From Paenisporosarcina sp049671445 (GTDB lineage Bacteria > Bacillota > Bacilli > Bacillales_A > Planococcaceae): DNA of 64,000 nucleotides. The position numbers and the translations under genes were made by a program. The DNA lies in the NCBI RefSeq assembly GCF_049671445.1, contig NZ_JBATUX010000109.1, positions 1-64,000 of the forward strand, written 5' to 3'. Below, one piece after another: positions 33,737 through 43,701 of the stretch. The notes under the pieces were generated by a model. It had not been told where the DNA came from, did no database searches, and worked only from the letters and a program-made list of their open reading frames with translations. Every line of letters begins with the position of its first letter. Positions within the stretch are counted from its first letter, which is position 1.

Positions 33737-34233
33737 TGTGTGGATTTTTTTCCAATTGTTTTTTCGAGCTTTTTATATTGAAGCAACATAGCAATGCGCC
33801 AAGGTACAATCATACCAAAGGCAAGTAACCAAAACATACCACTTAACTCACCGACATCAATCGTTGAACTTAAGATGATTTTACCAATTAATCGGACAAT
33901 CAATAATCCAATTAAAATAAACACAAATGCTTTTGATTGTTTTAAGTAGATGTCTTTATTTTTCACTTCAAATCGAGATGTCCAGATTAAGACCGTAGAA
34001 AACAGAAGTCCAACTCCGATTGATTCTGCAATTTGCATGGGTGCCACTCGAAAATACTCAAAAACAAACATCAAAGCACCGGTAGACATGAACAGTGGTG
34101 GTAATATAATTTTTTTAGCATTTACAGGCTTTTTTGAAGACTTTGCTCTTACCGTCATAACTAGAGTTCCCATTACGACTGCCATTATGGTCGATCCAAT
34201 GACGATCCACTGCGAAGGAATTTGTTCAAACAT
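33715..34233 (-). CDS. ccdC: CcdC family cytochrome c biogenesis protein
   Basis: 172 residues with five membrane helices (first WIVIGSTIMAVVMGTLVM). It corresponds to B. subtilis CcdC/YneJ, encoded in the ccd cluster though not essential for cytochrome c. It begins 1-2 bases after the thioredoxin-like gene and ends the ccdA unit. Confidence 0.85.
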   Translation of the reverse strand: MFEQIPSQWIVIGSTIMAVVMGTLVMTVRAKSSKKPVNAKKIILPPLFMSTGALMFVFEYFRVAPMQIAESIGVGLLFSTVLIWTSRFEVKNKDIYLKQSKAFVFILIGLLIVRLIGKIILSSTIDVGELSGMFWLLAFGMIVPWRIAMLLQYKKLEKTIGKKSTQKPTFSS

Positions 34234-34234
34234 G

Positions 34235-34555
34235 CTATTCCTCCCATTTCTTTAATTCTTGTAGTTTTTCAATTACTTCTTGTACAGGAACGAAGCGGGC
34301 AAACCTGGCGTACTCTTTGCCATTTTTCATTAAAATGACTACAGGAGCTGTAAATAAACTTAGTTGCCCTGCTAGTTCAGGTACCTCTGCTGCATTCGCA
34401 ACATAAAACGGAATGGTTGTATCACTTTCGAGTGCGGCGATTTGTGGATATAACCCTTCACATACGGAGCAGTTAGTCGTCTTCACAAATAGTAAGAGAT
34501 GTTTCTCTTGTTGAATGATATCTAGCCATTGCTCGTATTTTGTTATGGATTTCAT
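34235..34555 (-). CDS. Thioredoxin family protein in the ccd operon
   Basis: 106 residues. Thioredoxin fold with active site TTNCSVCEGLYPQ (CSVC) and cis-proline FTAPVVILM. It has no clear signal peptide, so it is probably cytoplasmic and could reduce CcdA. ATG 34555 is chosen because the first ATG (34567) touches the AAAGAG site; both are possible. In B. subtilis this position is held by ccdB, a response-regulator-like gene. Confidence 0.85.
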   Translation of the reverse strand: MKSITKYEQWLDIIQQEKHLLLFVKTTNCSVCEGLYPQIAALESDTTIPFYVANAAEVPELAGQLSLFTAPVVILMKNGKEYARFARFVPVQEVIEKLQELKKWEE

Positions 34556-34593
34556 CTTCAACACCATCTCTTTCGATACACAAAGTTTAGCTA

Positions 34594-35304
34594 TTAAAAC
34601 CCTTGGAAGTCACCAAAAATCGGACTTAAAAGACGGATAATGTAAGTCATGCCGTCAAAGAACAATAAAATACCGACTGCAATCATAATAATACCACCAA
34701 TTTTGACGATTTTTGCATTGTGTTTTCGAATCCAGTTCATACGTGTAATAAAGAATGATAAGACGAAGAACGGAATTGCGAAACCAAGAACATAAGCCAA
34801 CATATACCAAACTCCGGATCCTGGGTTGGTTGATGCCAATAAAAACACTGACATTAAAATGGGACCTGTACAAGGTTGCCAGCCAGCTGCAAAAGCCATA
34901 CCAATCAAAATTGTTCCCAAATATCCAGCTGGTCTGTTTTTAAAGTGGATTTTTCGGTCCTTCATTAAAAATTCAGGCTTGAATACGCCAATAACGATTA
35001 ATCCGAATACTACGATGAAAATTGCTCCGACTTGGCGGATTAAATCTTGATTTTGCTGGAACAAAGTGTAGAACAGACTAGTGCTGAAACCTAGCGCAAT
35101 GAAAATAATCGAAAAACCGAGTAAGAAAAATAGTGTGTGCAACATGCCACGTTTTTGCAAAATACCACGATCAGTCTTCAATTCGTCTAACGTCATTCCT
35201 GTAATATAAGATAAAAATGCTGGATATAATGGCAAAGTACAAGGCGAAATGAAGCTTAAAAAGCCTGCTCCAAATGCCAATAATAAATTGATATCTGTCG
35301 TCAT
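34594..35304 (-). CDS. ccdA: Cytochrome c biogenesis thiol-transfer protein CcdA
   Basis: 236 residues with six membrane helices. The redox cysteines appear in SFISPCTLPLYPAFL (helix 1) and AAGWQPCTGPILMSV (helix 4), as in CcdA/DsbD. It carries electrons from cytoplasmic thioredoxin to extracytoplasmic thiol proteins for cytochrome c assembly or sporulation. ATG 35304 is 7 bases after AAAGGAG. Confidence 0.95.
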   Translation of the reverse strand: MTTDINLLLAFGAGFLSFISPCTLPLYPAFLSYITGMTLDELKTDRGILQKRGMLHTLFFLLGFSIIFIALGFSTSLFYTLFQQNQDLIRQVGAIFIVVFGLIVIGVFKPEFLMKDRKIHFKNRPAGYLGTILIGMAFAAGWQPCTGPILMSVFLLASTNPGSGVWYMLAYVLGFAIPFFVLSFFITRMNWIRKHNAKIVKIGGIIMIAVGILLFFDGMTYIIRLLSPIFGDFQGF

Positions 35305-35394
35305 CAAAGTCGCTCCTTTACAATTCTTCTAACATCGTAACAAATAATCAGTCAAATGACTTCATTATTGCTTGTGACATTTTTTTGTCTAAGT

Positions 35395-35422
35395 AAAAGA
35401 GGACACAATTGTGTCCTCTTTT
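35395..35422. terminator. Terminator after the ABC exporter pair
   Basis: AAAAGAGGACACAA and its complement form a perfect uninterrupted palindrome with T-runs on both strands. Confidence 0.8.
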
Positions 35423-35426
35423 ATGA

Positions 35427-37205
35427 TTATACGGTTTCTTCTACAATACCATTTTGCAGTAAATACATTTTATGATATAGACCTTTACTTGCAAGCAATT
35501 GTTGATGATTTCCTCGTTCGACAACTTCACCTTGATGAAGAACGAGAATCAATTCAGCATCTTGAATGGTACTTAAACGATGTGCAATGGCAATCGTCGT
35601 TCGTCCTTGACGCATTTTTTCTAAACTTGATTGAATGGCAACTTCAGTTTCAGTATCAATGTTTGCGGTCGCTTCATCCAGTACTAAAATCTTCGGATCC
35701 GTTGCCATAGTACGTGCAAATGCAACGAGTTGGCGTTGACCACTGGAAAATGTCGAGCCCCGTTCCGTTACTTTTTGTTTGTAGCCGTCTGGTAACTGAT
35801 TAATGAAGGCATCGGCTTGCACGAATTCAGCAGCAGCTCGCACTTCTTCGTCGGTCATAGATTGATTATGCAAACGAATATTGCTTTCAATGTCCCCGAA
35901 GAATAAGAATGGATCTTGTAGCACAAGGCCCATTTTTTTGCGTAACTCTTGTACGTTAAAATCTTTTACAGACTTCCCATCTATTAATATATCACCTTGT
36001 TCAAATTCATAAAAACGCATCAATAAATTAATAATGGAACTCTTTCCACTTCCCGTATGACCTACCAATGCGACTGTTTCTCCAGGGTTCGCAGTAAAGG
36101 ATATGTTTTTCAACACATCTGTTTGACCGTCATATGAGAACGTCACATTATTGAATTCAATTTTCCCAGCATCGATACGTGCGTTTGTGTTGCCTTGAGT
36201 TGGAACAAGTTCTTCTTCATCTAGCAATTTAAATACACGTGAAGCAGCAACAATTGCTTGTTGGAAAATCGATAAACGTTGCATCACTTGATTAATTGGT
36301 TCAAAGAATCTGTCAATATACGTTACAAAGGCATAGATCACACCAACTTCAATTGTGTTATTGAACGAAGTAATACCGAAATAGCTAAGTAACATAATCA
36401 AAGCAAGGGCATACACCAAATCAATTGCTGGTCTAAGCAACAAGCTATCCATTTTGATATTGCGTTTTCCAGCTTCCCAATGTTGTTCATTTATGTCATT
36501 GAACTCATCTTTTAAACGTGGTTCTTGTCGAAAGGCTTGAATCATAGACATGCCTTGTAAAGATTCTGCCAGTTTTGCATTCAATTGACTCAAACGTTCA
36601 CGTAAATCTTGATAAAAGACAGAACTATAACGACGATATGTGCGAATAATTAAAAATAGAATCGGCAATAGCAATAAGGTAACCATTGCTAATTTTGCAT
36701 TTAATATAAACATGGCAATGTACACACCTACAACCAAAAAGGCACTTTGTAAAAAGCCTACTAAAACGCTGACGAACATGTCTTTTATGGCTTCCGTATC
36801 ATTGGTAACACGTGATACGATACTGCCGGCAGGCGTTTTGTCAAAATAACGCATGCCGAGGTTTTGTACTTTTGTAAAGACATCGATACGCATTTGTTGA
36901 ATGATTTTTAAAGCGATTTCTTGGAATTTTAGCAATTGGAAATAACTAATAAAAACATTGGATAGTTGAATAAATATATATGCGCTCGCAAGTCCAATAA
37001 GCGGTCCCTGCGGGAAATTTCGAACGGTTAAATAATCGTCAATAAATGTTTTGATTAAGATTGGTCCAACTACGTCTCCTATAACAGTCAGTCCAAGTAA
37101 GAACAAGGCAAAAGCAATCACTTTTTTATGGGGTTTCAAATAAGAAATGAGCCTTTTTAAAATGATACTTTGATCTTGACCGGTTAGTTTCGGCTGTTCA
37201 TCCAT
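35427..37205 (-). CDS. Heterodimeric ABC exporter subunit (YheH-like)
   Basis: 592 residues: six membrane helices (about 25-320) then an ATPase with GHTGSGKSS, signature FSSGQRQLVAF and canonical Walker B LVLDEATANIDTETE. The intact glutamate marks it as the catalytically competent half. Its ATG overlaps the stop of the partner gene by one base. In B. subtilis the pair exports multiple drugs and affects sporulation kinase activity. Confidence 0.92.
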   Translation of the reverse strand: MDEQPKLTGQDQSIILKRLISYLKPHKKVIAFALFLLGLTVIGDVVGPILIKTFIDDYLTVRNFPQGPLIGLASAYIFIQLSNVFISYFQLLKFQEIALKIIQQMRIDVFTKVQNLGMRYFDKTPAGSIVSRVTNDTEAIKDMFVSVLVGFLQSAFLVVGVYIAMFILNAKLAMVTLLLLPILFLIIRTYRRYSSVFYQDLRERLSQLNAKLAESLQGMSMIQAFRQEPRLKDEFNDINEQHWEAGKRNIKMDSLLLRPAIDLVYALALIMLLSYFGITSFNNTIEVGVIYAFVTYIDRFFEPINQVMQRLSIFQQAIVAASRVFKLLDEEELVPTQGNTNARIDAGKIEFNNVTFSYDGQTDVLKNISFTANPGETVALVGHTGSGKSSIINLLMRFYEFEQGDILIDGKSVKDFNVQELRKKMGLVLQDPFLFFGDIESNIRLHNQSMTDEEVRAAAEFVQADAFINQLPDGYKQKVTERGSTFSSGQRQLVAFARTMATDPKILVLDEATANIDTETEVAIQSSLEKMRQGRTTIAIAHRLSTIQDAELILVLHQGEVVERGNHQQLLASKGLYHKMYLLQNGIVEETV

Positions 37206-38959
37206 TATGCCTCACCTCCCATTTCGACGAGCGCTTCAAGTTGTTGTAATTGATACATTTCATAGTATCGTCCTTGTAGATTCATCAGTTCTTCATGGGA
37301 ACCTTTTTCAACAATAGTCCCTTCATGGAGTACGATGATTTGATGTGCATGTTGAATCGCGCTTAGTCGATGAGCCGTAATAATGGTCGTCTCATCCACG
37401 CGAGATGCTTTCAAAGACTCGAGTATCGCTTCTTCAGTTCGTGCATCTACTGCAGATAATGAGTCATCTAAAATCAATAATTCTGGTTTCATCATCAATG
37501 CACGAGCAATCGATATACGTTGTTTTTGACCACCGGATAAAGACACTCCACGTTCACCAACAATGGTGTCATAGCCACTTGTGAAATTTAAAATATCTTC
37601 GTGAATATGTGCGAGGCGAGATGCTTCATAGACTTCTTCAAGTGGAGCACCCGTATTAGCAAATGCGATATTGCCAGCAATCGTCGTTGAAAACAAGAAG
37701 TGATCTTGCGGAACGTAGCCTATCGCAGAACGTAGACGTTCTTTTTTGTATTCATTGATTGAATGGCCACCATATGTAATCCATCCATCATAGCCTTCAA
37801 ATTCGCGTAGTAATAACTTTAATATCGCAGTTTTGCCTGACCCTGTTTTTCCGACAATGCCTAAAGTTTCCCCACGCTTTAATGTGAAATGAACATTTTT
37901 AAGCGCTGCTCGTTCATCATCTGGGAACTTAAACTCGTCGATATGAACATCCAAGTCACCTTGTGCTTTTACATCCAGTGCATGTGACGCATCGTCAATA
38001 TCTACTGGTTCGGCGAGGAGCGAACGAATCCGGTCGTAAGATGCACGGCCACGCTCGACAATGTTAAACAACCAACCAAAAGCAAGCATCGGCCAGACGA
38101 GTAAACCTAAATACGCAGTGAATGCGATTAAATCGCCAATCGTCATATCTCCTGCAATAATGAATCGTGCACCAAACACAATGGATAGGAAAAATGAAAC
38201 ACCAACAATTGCAGAAATCGTCGGATCAAATAGCGAATCAACTTTTGCTACATGAATATTTTTTTCTACCACATCTTCCGATAACTGAACGAAATCTTGG
38301 ATGTCTTCTTTTTCTTGACCAAATGTTTTGATGACTTTTATTCCTGAGATACTTTCTTGTGTTTTATCGTTTAAGTTCGAGAATGCTTCTTGTGCAAAGT
38401 GGAAGCGATGATGTAGCTGTTTGCCATAATAATTTGTTAAATATGCCATAATCGGCATCGGAATAAGAGCAATTAGCGTTAATTTCCAGTCGATTGTAAT
38501 CGCCATCGCAGCTATAACAAAACTACCTGTTGCTAACGAATCCACTAGTGTTAAGACACCCGCTCCAGCTGTTTGTTGAACGGCTGATAAATCATTGGTC
38601 GCATGTGCCATTAAATCACCAACACGTCGCTTTTGATAAAATCGTGGTGACATGCGAGTAAAATGTTCGAATAAACGCGCACGCAATTGACGTGCGAGCA
38701 AAATCGCTGACCCAAAAATCATCATACGCCAATAATATCGAATGATGTACATGGCAATAGCAGCACCAGCAAGTAATAGCAGTCCTTTAAAAAGCGCTTC
38801 ACCTGTAAGTGTGCCTAGTCGAATCTCATCGACGACATAACCTATTATTTTAGGTGGCAGCAGTTGCAAAAATGCAACAACCATCAGCATGATGATGCCG
38901 ACTATATACTGTTTCTTTCTCTCTTTAAAAAACCACCCTAAATCTAAAAATACTTTCAC
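37205..38959 (-). CDS. Heterodimeric ABC exporter subunit (YheI-like)
   Basis: 584 residues. Opening LGWFFKERKKQY and the membrane domain (about 17-300) match YheI. The ATPase has GKTGSGKTA, signature LSGGQKQRISIA and Walker B LLILDDSLSAVDA, where aspartate replaces the catalytic glutamate. That degenerate site is the hallmark of one subunit in heterodimeric exporters. GTG start after GGGGGATAG. Confidence 0.92.
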   Translation of the reverse strand: MKVFLDLGWFFKERKKQYIVGIIMLMVVAFLQLLPPKIIGYVVDEIRLGTLTGEALFKGLLLLAGAAIAMYIIRYYWRMMIFGSAILLARQLRARLFEHFTRMSPRFYQKRRVGDLMAHATNDLSAVQQTAGAGVLTLVDSLATGSFVIAAMAITIDWKLTLIALIPMPIMAYLTNYYGKQLHHRFHFAQEAFSNLNDKTQESISGIKVIKTFGQEKEDIQDFVQLSEDVVEKNIHVAKVDSLFDPTISAIVGVSFFLSIVFGARFIIAGDMTIGDLIAFTAYLGLLVWPMLAFGWLFNIVERGRASYDRIRSLLAEPVDIDDASHALDVKAQGDLDVHIDEFKFPDDERAALKNVHFTLKRGETLGIVGKTGSGKTAILKLLLREFEGYDGWITYGGHSINEYKKERLRSAIGYVPQDHFLFSTTIAGNIAFANTGAPLEEVYEASRLAHIHEDILNFTSGYDTIVGERGVSLSGGQKQRISIARALMMKPELLILDDSLSAVDARTEEAILESLKASRVDETTIITAHRLSAIQHAHQIIVLHEGTIVEKGSHEELMNLQGRYYEMYQLQQLEALVEMGGEA

Positions 38960-39158
38960 GCAACTATCCCCCGATTTTCTTTTTTCTGCCTTTATTAGTT
39001 TAGCAAATGTTCCGAATTTAGAGAAGATACGAAATGAAAATTATTCGAGTTCAGAAATAGTTTGAGTAAGTTTACACTGCTATTTCTTTTGAGATGTGAA
39101 TTGCTGGGTTACAATTTCATTCGCTTAATGTCATGTACCCGAGCATCCTGCTCTCGTT

Positions 39159-40415
39159 TTATTCAGCTTTGTGTCCCCCGATTAATTTTGCACGAGCTCG
39201 AGCTGTTCCGGCATCCGTATAGGACACTGCCCGTAGTAAAGCCGTTGAACCATATTTACTACGAATGTGATCCATGGCAGAACCGAGTTTACGTTTGCGC
39301 CATTTTTCCGCTTCAAATAGGCTGAGCTGCATGGAATGCTCGGGCTCCATATTCGATAAAGTCACAGATAAACGTCGAACCGGTCGATCATCAAAGTGTT
39401 CGTGCAACAACTTCACGCATACTTGGTAAATTTTCATCGTGTCATTTGTCGCTTCTTCCATTGAAAGAGACCGATGGAAGCCTCCCCCAAAAGCATCTTT
39501 GCTGTAGCCAACCCCAAGGTGAACGGTACGTCCAACTTTTCCGGCTTCACGCGCACGTCTCGCCACGTCTTCGGTCATTTCAAGTACAACGGCCAAAATA
39601 TCATCCGTCTTGCGATAATCTCGAAACAGTATCTGTCCTTTGCCATAACTAATTTGCCCATCGATAATCGGAGCACCTAGTTCTGATAAATCGATCCCCC
39701 ATGCATGATGGTACAACTGATTTCCCATCACACCAAACTTCGATTCGAGTGTTGCTAACTCGGTTTTTGCTAAATCGCCAATTGAAAAAATCCCCATGGC
39801 ATTTAAGTTTTTTTCCATTCGCGACCCGATGCCCCACATTTCACTAAGAGGGGATATTGGCCATAACTTTGTTTGCACATCGTCATAGGTCCACCGAGCG
39901 AATCCGGTTTTCTTCGCTTCTAAATCCAGCGCTAACTTCGCCATCAACATATTCGGTCCCATGCCCATCGCAGACGGTAATTGAAACATTCCCACTAAAT
40001 CATCTTGAATGCGCTGAATGGTTTGCTCAATTGGTCCCCACAGCCGTTCCGTTCCAGCTAAATCGATAAAGCTTTCATCCACACTATAAACATGAATCGC
40101 TTCTTTCGGCACATACTCACTAAGCAATCGCGTAATTTCCATCGACACCCGCACAAAAAAGCCCATTTTCGGTTCGATTATCCGAATGTCCGGATGATCA
40201 GGAATTTCAAATAAACGTGTCCCTGTTTTCACACCAAACTCTTTTTTTAATGGGGGTGAAGCAGCTAAAACGACACTTCCCTTTTGTTGTTGATTGCCAA
40301 TAATCGCAATCGGGGTTTTCATCACGTCAAGACCTTCATCCGCTGCTGCACAGCTTGCATAAAAACTACGCATATCGAGACAGACGATTTTTCGATCCGG
40401 ATATTTTTCATACAT
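39159..40415 (-). CDS. uvrX: Y-family DNA polymerase (UvrX/YqjW type)
   Basis: 418 residues. The polymerase palm shows CLDMRSFYASCAA and VYSVDESFIDLAG with the metal-binding Asp and Asp-Glu; later the helix-hairpin-helix MWGIGSRMEKNLNAMGI and a little-finger domain. The region QLSLFE resembles a sliding-clamp binding peptide. It does translesion synthesis in the SOS response. Two LexA boxes lie upstream. AAGGAGGAGAACACC precedes the ATG. Confidence 0.94.
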   Translation of the reverse strand: MYEKYPDRKIVCLDMRSFYASCAAADEGLDVMKTPIAIIGNQQQKGSVVLAASPPLKKEFGVKTGTRLFEIPDHPDIRIIEPKMGFFVRVSMEITRLLSEYVPKEAIHVYSVDESFIDLAGTERLWGPIEQTIQRIQDDLVGMFQLPSAMGMGPNMLMAKLALDLEAKKTGFARWTYDDVQTKLWPISPLSEMWGIGSRMEKNLNAMGIFSIGDLAKTELATLESKFGVMGNQLYHHAWGIDLSELGAPIIDGQISYGKGQILFRDYRKTDDILAVVLEMTEDVARRAREAGKVGRTVHLGVGYSKDAFGGGFHRSLSMEEATNDTMKIYQVCVKLLHEHFDDRPVRRLSVTLSNMEPEHSMQLSLFEAEKWRKRKLGSAMDHIRSKYGSTALLRAVSYTDAGTARARAKLIGGHKAE

Positions 40416-40434
40416 GGTGTTCTCCTCCTTAAAA

Positions 40435-40491
40435 CGAACAAACGTTCTTTTCTCTTAACATGATTATACCCCGAACGAATGTTCTTAATCA
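40435..40491 (-). promoter_or_regulatory. Promoter with two LexA (SOS) boxes
   Basis: CGAACAAACGTTCT (40435-40448) and CGAACGAATGTTCT (40472-40485) both fit the Bacillus SOS box CGAAC-N4-GTTC. On the minus strand TTGATT, 18 bases, then TATAAT (complement of 40463-40468) form the core promoter; one box sits in its spacer and the other just after the start point. Confidence 0.85.
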
Positions 40492-40555
40492 ATGGGTGGG
40501 AAATATTTTCAATTAATTGCGTGCGCTCTAATAAGCGTTTAAAAGTATCCACAAG

Positions 40556-40591
40556 AAAAAAGTGTTCGAAAGATCTCGAACACTTTGTTTT
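40556..40591 (-). terminator. Terminator after the desaturase-like gene
   Basis: AAAAAGTGTTCGA with its complement around AAGATC; T-runs at both ends. Confidence 0.85.
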
Positions 40592-42075
40592 TAAATAAGT
40601 CGTTCTCCGGAAATGGATCGAGCGGCGTGAATTCCGCTTGTCGCTGCACCAATCGTGCCTCCACCTGGGAAAATATGATCGCCACATACATATAGATTCG
40701 GTAGCCCTGATCGATGAGAGATGGAATTAAATAGAGAAGACTTCAGCGTTTGAGGAAATCCACCGACATAGCCGCTTAGTCGACCTGTGTATCGTTCCCA
40801 TCCTCTTGGTGCACCCGTTTCAAAATGAACAATTGCTTCCCTAAAATGAGGAATCACTTTTTCGATTGCTTCGAGCATGCGTTCACTTAATTCGTCACGT
40901 ACCGCATCATATTTTTCTTTTGTATCCCAGCGGTGCCCTTCCGAATGCGTGGAAATCGTAATGGTTTGAATGCCTTCTGGTGCTCTCAATGAATCTTCAG
41001 GAGTTGAGACTGACATGAAAAAATGTCCTCCTTCCGCAAGTCCTTGTTCACCATCAAGTGATATTTGCCGAAATGGTGGAAGTGGCGCTTGGAGCTTTCT
41101 CCAGTCGACTGCAATATACAACGTCAACGTCGTCCATGTTGGTGTCGTTATTCCTTCACGTAGTGGTTTCTTTACCTGTTCCAACAAATCTGGTGCCAGC
41201 ATGTTAGGTAATTGGTGAATCGGTACATTCAATACCACGTGTTGTGCTTCATATGTATTGCCACGGTGATCCGTTGCTCTCCATTGATTATTTTTTCGTT
41301 CGAGCTGCTTAACCGTCCGACGTTTTTTGAGAGTGCCACGGTTTTCAATAAAGCTTTCTCCCATTCTTTCTGCTAATTGATACAAACCGCCTGGTACGTA
41401 ATAAGCGCCTTCATGATAAATATCGAGTGCGATCGCTGCGAGTAAATAAGATACATCCTCACTCCCCGTTTGCATGCTATCAATTAATAAGCCATCTAAC
41501 ATATGACGAAACTCGTGCAAATCTGATAATCCATATACACGTAGCCGCTTCTCTAAAGTTTGATTAAAATAAGGCAGTAATCTTATATGTTTTGGTTGTA
41601 ATGAGCCAAGTAAATAAAGCCATTCTATAGCTGTCGTTGGCGGAAGGACGGGCAATCTGTCCATTAGGGAACGCACAGTCTCAGCAGTTTGATAAATTTC
41701 TCGATAAAACGCTGTGATATTTTGTTCCGCTTGTGGAAAATATTTCACCATCTGTTCAACATGTTGCTTGCGATCTTTATAAAAAGTAAACGTTGCTTGC
41801 GGATGTACCATTTGCATTACTTGATTAAGAGGTTGTAAGGTCATTGGCTTTTCTAGATATCGAAATACGCGTTCATGAATGCCACCTGGCTCTAATCCCA
41901 TACCAAGAGTCGCACCGACAGGGAATACATAATTATGTCGCTTAAACTTCCCCGCACACCCACCAAGTTCAGATGACGATTCAAGAAGAGTCACGTTTGC
42001 TCCATCTTTAGCTAACAGGGAAGCGGCGGTCAACCCACCGATTCCAGCACCAATGACAAGAACGTTTTTGTTCAT
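40591..42075 (-). CDS. FAD-dependent oxidoreductase, phytoene/carotenoid desaturase-like
   Basis: 494 residues. The N-terminal dinucleotide fold has VIGAGIGGLTAASLLAKDG and ELGGCAGKF; the C-terminal flavin motif has LYVCGDHIFPGGGTIGAATSG, as in CrtI/CrtN desaturases. No other carotenoid gene is adjacent, so the substrate (carotenoid, retinol-like lipid or other) is open. Strong ribosome site AAAGGAGGGATGTAAG. Confidence 0.85.
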   Translation of the reverse strand: MNKNVLVIGAGIGGLTAASLLAKDGANVTLLESSSELGGCAGKFKRHNYVFPVGATLGMGLEPGGIHERVFRYLEKPMTLQPLNQVMQMVHPQATFTFYKDRKQHVEQMVKYFPQAEQNITAFYREIYQTAETVRSLMDRLPVLPPTTAIEWLYLLGSLQPKHIRLLPYFNQTLEKRLRVYGLSDLHEFRHMLDGLLIDSMQTGSEDVSYLLAAIALDIYHEGAYYVPGGLYQLAERMGESFIENRGTLKKRRTVKQLERKNNQWRATDHRGNTYEAQHVVLNVPIHQLPNMLAPDLLEQVKKPLREGITTPTWTTLTLYIAVDWRKLQAPLPPFRQISLDGEQGLAEGGHFFMSVSTPEDSLRAPEGIQTITISTHSEGHRWDTKEKYDAVRDELSERMLEAIEKVIPHFREAIVHFETGAPRGWERYTGRLSGYVGGFPQTLKSSLFNSISHRSGLPNLYVCGDHIFPGGGTIGAATSGIHAARSISGERLI

Positions 42076-42226
42076 CTTACATCCCTCCTTTTCTTTATTA
42101 TGAGAAAAGAAATCCGCATTTTACAACTTTCAATGGGCACAATGCTGCTTTCGTTTATTAAATTAGCATAGATAACACAAAACGAGGAAATGATAAGGTG
42201 ATTTTTAAACACTGGAGGTTACATAT

Positions 42227-43066
42227 ATGAAAATAATAGTATTAACTTTTGCTGTGCTTTTTAATTCCTTCTTTCAATCAACACTACCTTCTGAAACGTC
42301 AAATCAAATAATACAGACTTCTAAAGATGAGAAAGAATTCTCCGATGAAGTTCTCTTGAACACTACCCGTAAGTTAACCCGAAAAATAGAGAATAAACTT
42401 CAAGAGGAGAAAAATATAGACTTAGCAGCAATAGGAATCAGTTACCAAATTAAAGAAATCCGAATTCGAGTAAATGGTAACAAACAGTATCTAAATAAAG
42501 TGGAAAAAGACGTGAAAGAAGTAGCAAATGAATTAGCACAAGAAACTATTTTTAAAGATTATTCAGTTGCAGTTAATCTTCAAAAACCTTCAAGTGCCAC
42601 TAAGGTCAAAACAAATGTAAATTCACTTGAAAAAATTTTTTTAAATATTGGGTATAAGGAAGTTAATAAAGCACTGCAAGAAAGTAAAGATTATTTTAAG
42701 CGTGATATTGCATTGCCAACACAACTACCTCCAGTTACTTTCACTCACAACTTTGGCAGATTTAATCACTCTTTTGGAAAAGAGAACGATCAACTTGAAA
42801 TAACCTATATAAATGAGAATGTCGGACAAAATCATTATCAAATACGAGTTAAGTCAGTACAGTACAAGTTAGAATTTAGTGATGAAAAAATTGATCACAC
42901 CATAAAATTAAATGATGGAAGTGCAGCAATTTACAGTACCAAATTACCCCTAGATGTATTAGTTTTCGAAAAACATGAGTGGCAATATACATTATTGGTG
43001 GATAAGAGAATCTCAAATACAGTTACAAAAGAAGTATTAGTCGATATAGCAAATTCTATTAGATGA
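42227..43066 (+). CDS. Secreted hypothetical protein, DUF4030/DUF4367-like
   Basis: 279 residues. A signal peptide lies at about 1-20; then a helical/strand region (IRIRVNGNKQYLNKVEKDV) that recalls DUF4030, and a C-terminal domain (LPTQLPPVTFTHNFGRFN to KHEWQYTLLVDKRIS) resembling DUF4367. Domain names are tentative. Single gene between terminators. Function unknown. Confidence 0.6.
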   Translation: MKIIVLTFAVLFNSFFQSTLPSETSNQIIQTSKDEKEFSDEVLLNTTRKLTRKIENKLQEEKNIDLAAIGISYQIKEIRIRVNGNKQYLNKVEKDVKEVANELAQETIFKDYSVAVNLQKPSSATKVKTNVNSLEKIFLNIGYKEVNKALQESKDYFKRDIALPTQLPPVTFTHNFGRFNHSFGKENDQLEITYINENVGQNHYQIRVKSVQYKLEFSDEKIDHTIKLNDGSAAIYSTKLPLDVLVFEKHEWQYTLLVDKRISNTVTKEVLVDIANSIR

Positions 43067-43162
43067 TTAAGCAAAATCAGTCGTTATTCCTACTCTTTCC
43101 CCTACAACCGTCGTGCCAGCATTAATTTTAACGAAAGAAGTGACACCCATTTATCAAAAAAG

Positions 43163-43196
43163 AAAACGACCGAAGATGCAATTTCGGTCGTTTTTT
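43163..43196 (+). terminator. Rho-independent terminator
   Basis: AAAACGACCGAA and TTCGGTCGTTTTTT around GATGCAA. Confidence 0.85.
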
Positions 43197-43298
43197 ACAT
43201 TCTTTATTTCTCTCTAGTATTTACTACAAATTGACAGCAAATAAATACTAAAGAGGCTAGTGTGTATAACCTATCTGCAAGAAAGTCGATGCATGATC

Positions 43299-43571
43299 CT
43301 ATTGTTCAGTGTTATTTTCCTTTTGTTTCAGATAGTTTAAATATACATCTCTATCTCTCAAATAATTAACAGTAACACGCTTCGCTGCTATCTCCTCAGC
43401 TTCGGGTACAAGAACTGAAAGTTTCTTTTTAATATCAATTAGTAAGAATAACCCTTTAAACAAACACCCAACGACAATACCGAAGGCAATAATACCACCA
43501 ATTAGTGGACCCATAATAAATAGGAAATATCCTAAAGTCATTGATAAAATAATTAACCATATAAGATTCAT
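43299..43571 (-). CDS. Small membrane protein, hypothetical
   Basis: 90 residues: two membrane helices (about 4-24 and 27-47), then a charged helical tail ending YLKQKENNTEQ. AAAGGGGATTCCC precedes the ATG. No family recognised. Confidence 0.6.
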   Translation of the reverse strand: MNLIWLIILSMTLGYFLFIMGPLIGGIIAFGIVVGCLFKGLFLLIDIKKKLSVLVPEAEEIAAKRVTVNYLRDRDVYLNYLKQKENNTEQ

Positions 43572-43701
43572 TGGGAATCCCCTTTAATCATATTGTATTT
43601 AACAATCGTGTTTCGGAGCTTTTCAATTGAAATTATCAATTTTACTTAAACGGATCGGTTCCTTTAGGATGATGGTTGCTCGGACTGTCTAAAAAACTCT
43701 T

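Noticed and set aside
40322..40687. Minus-strand 121-codon frame across the uvrX promoter
   Set aside because: It covers the LexA boxes and terminator and overlaps two real genes in another frame; no ribosome site.
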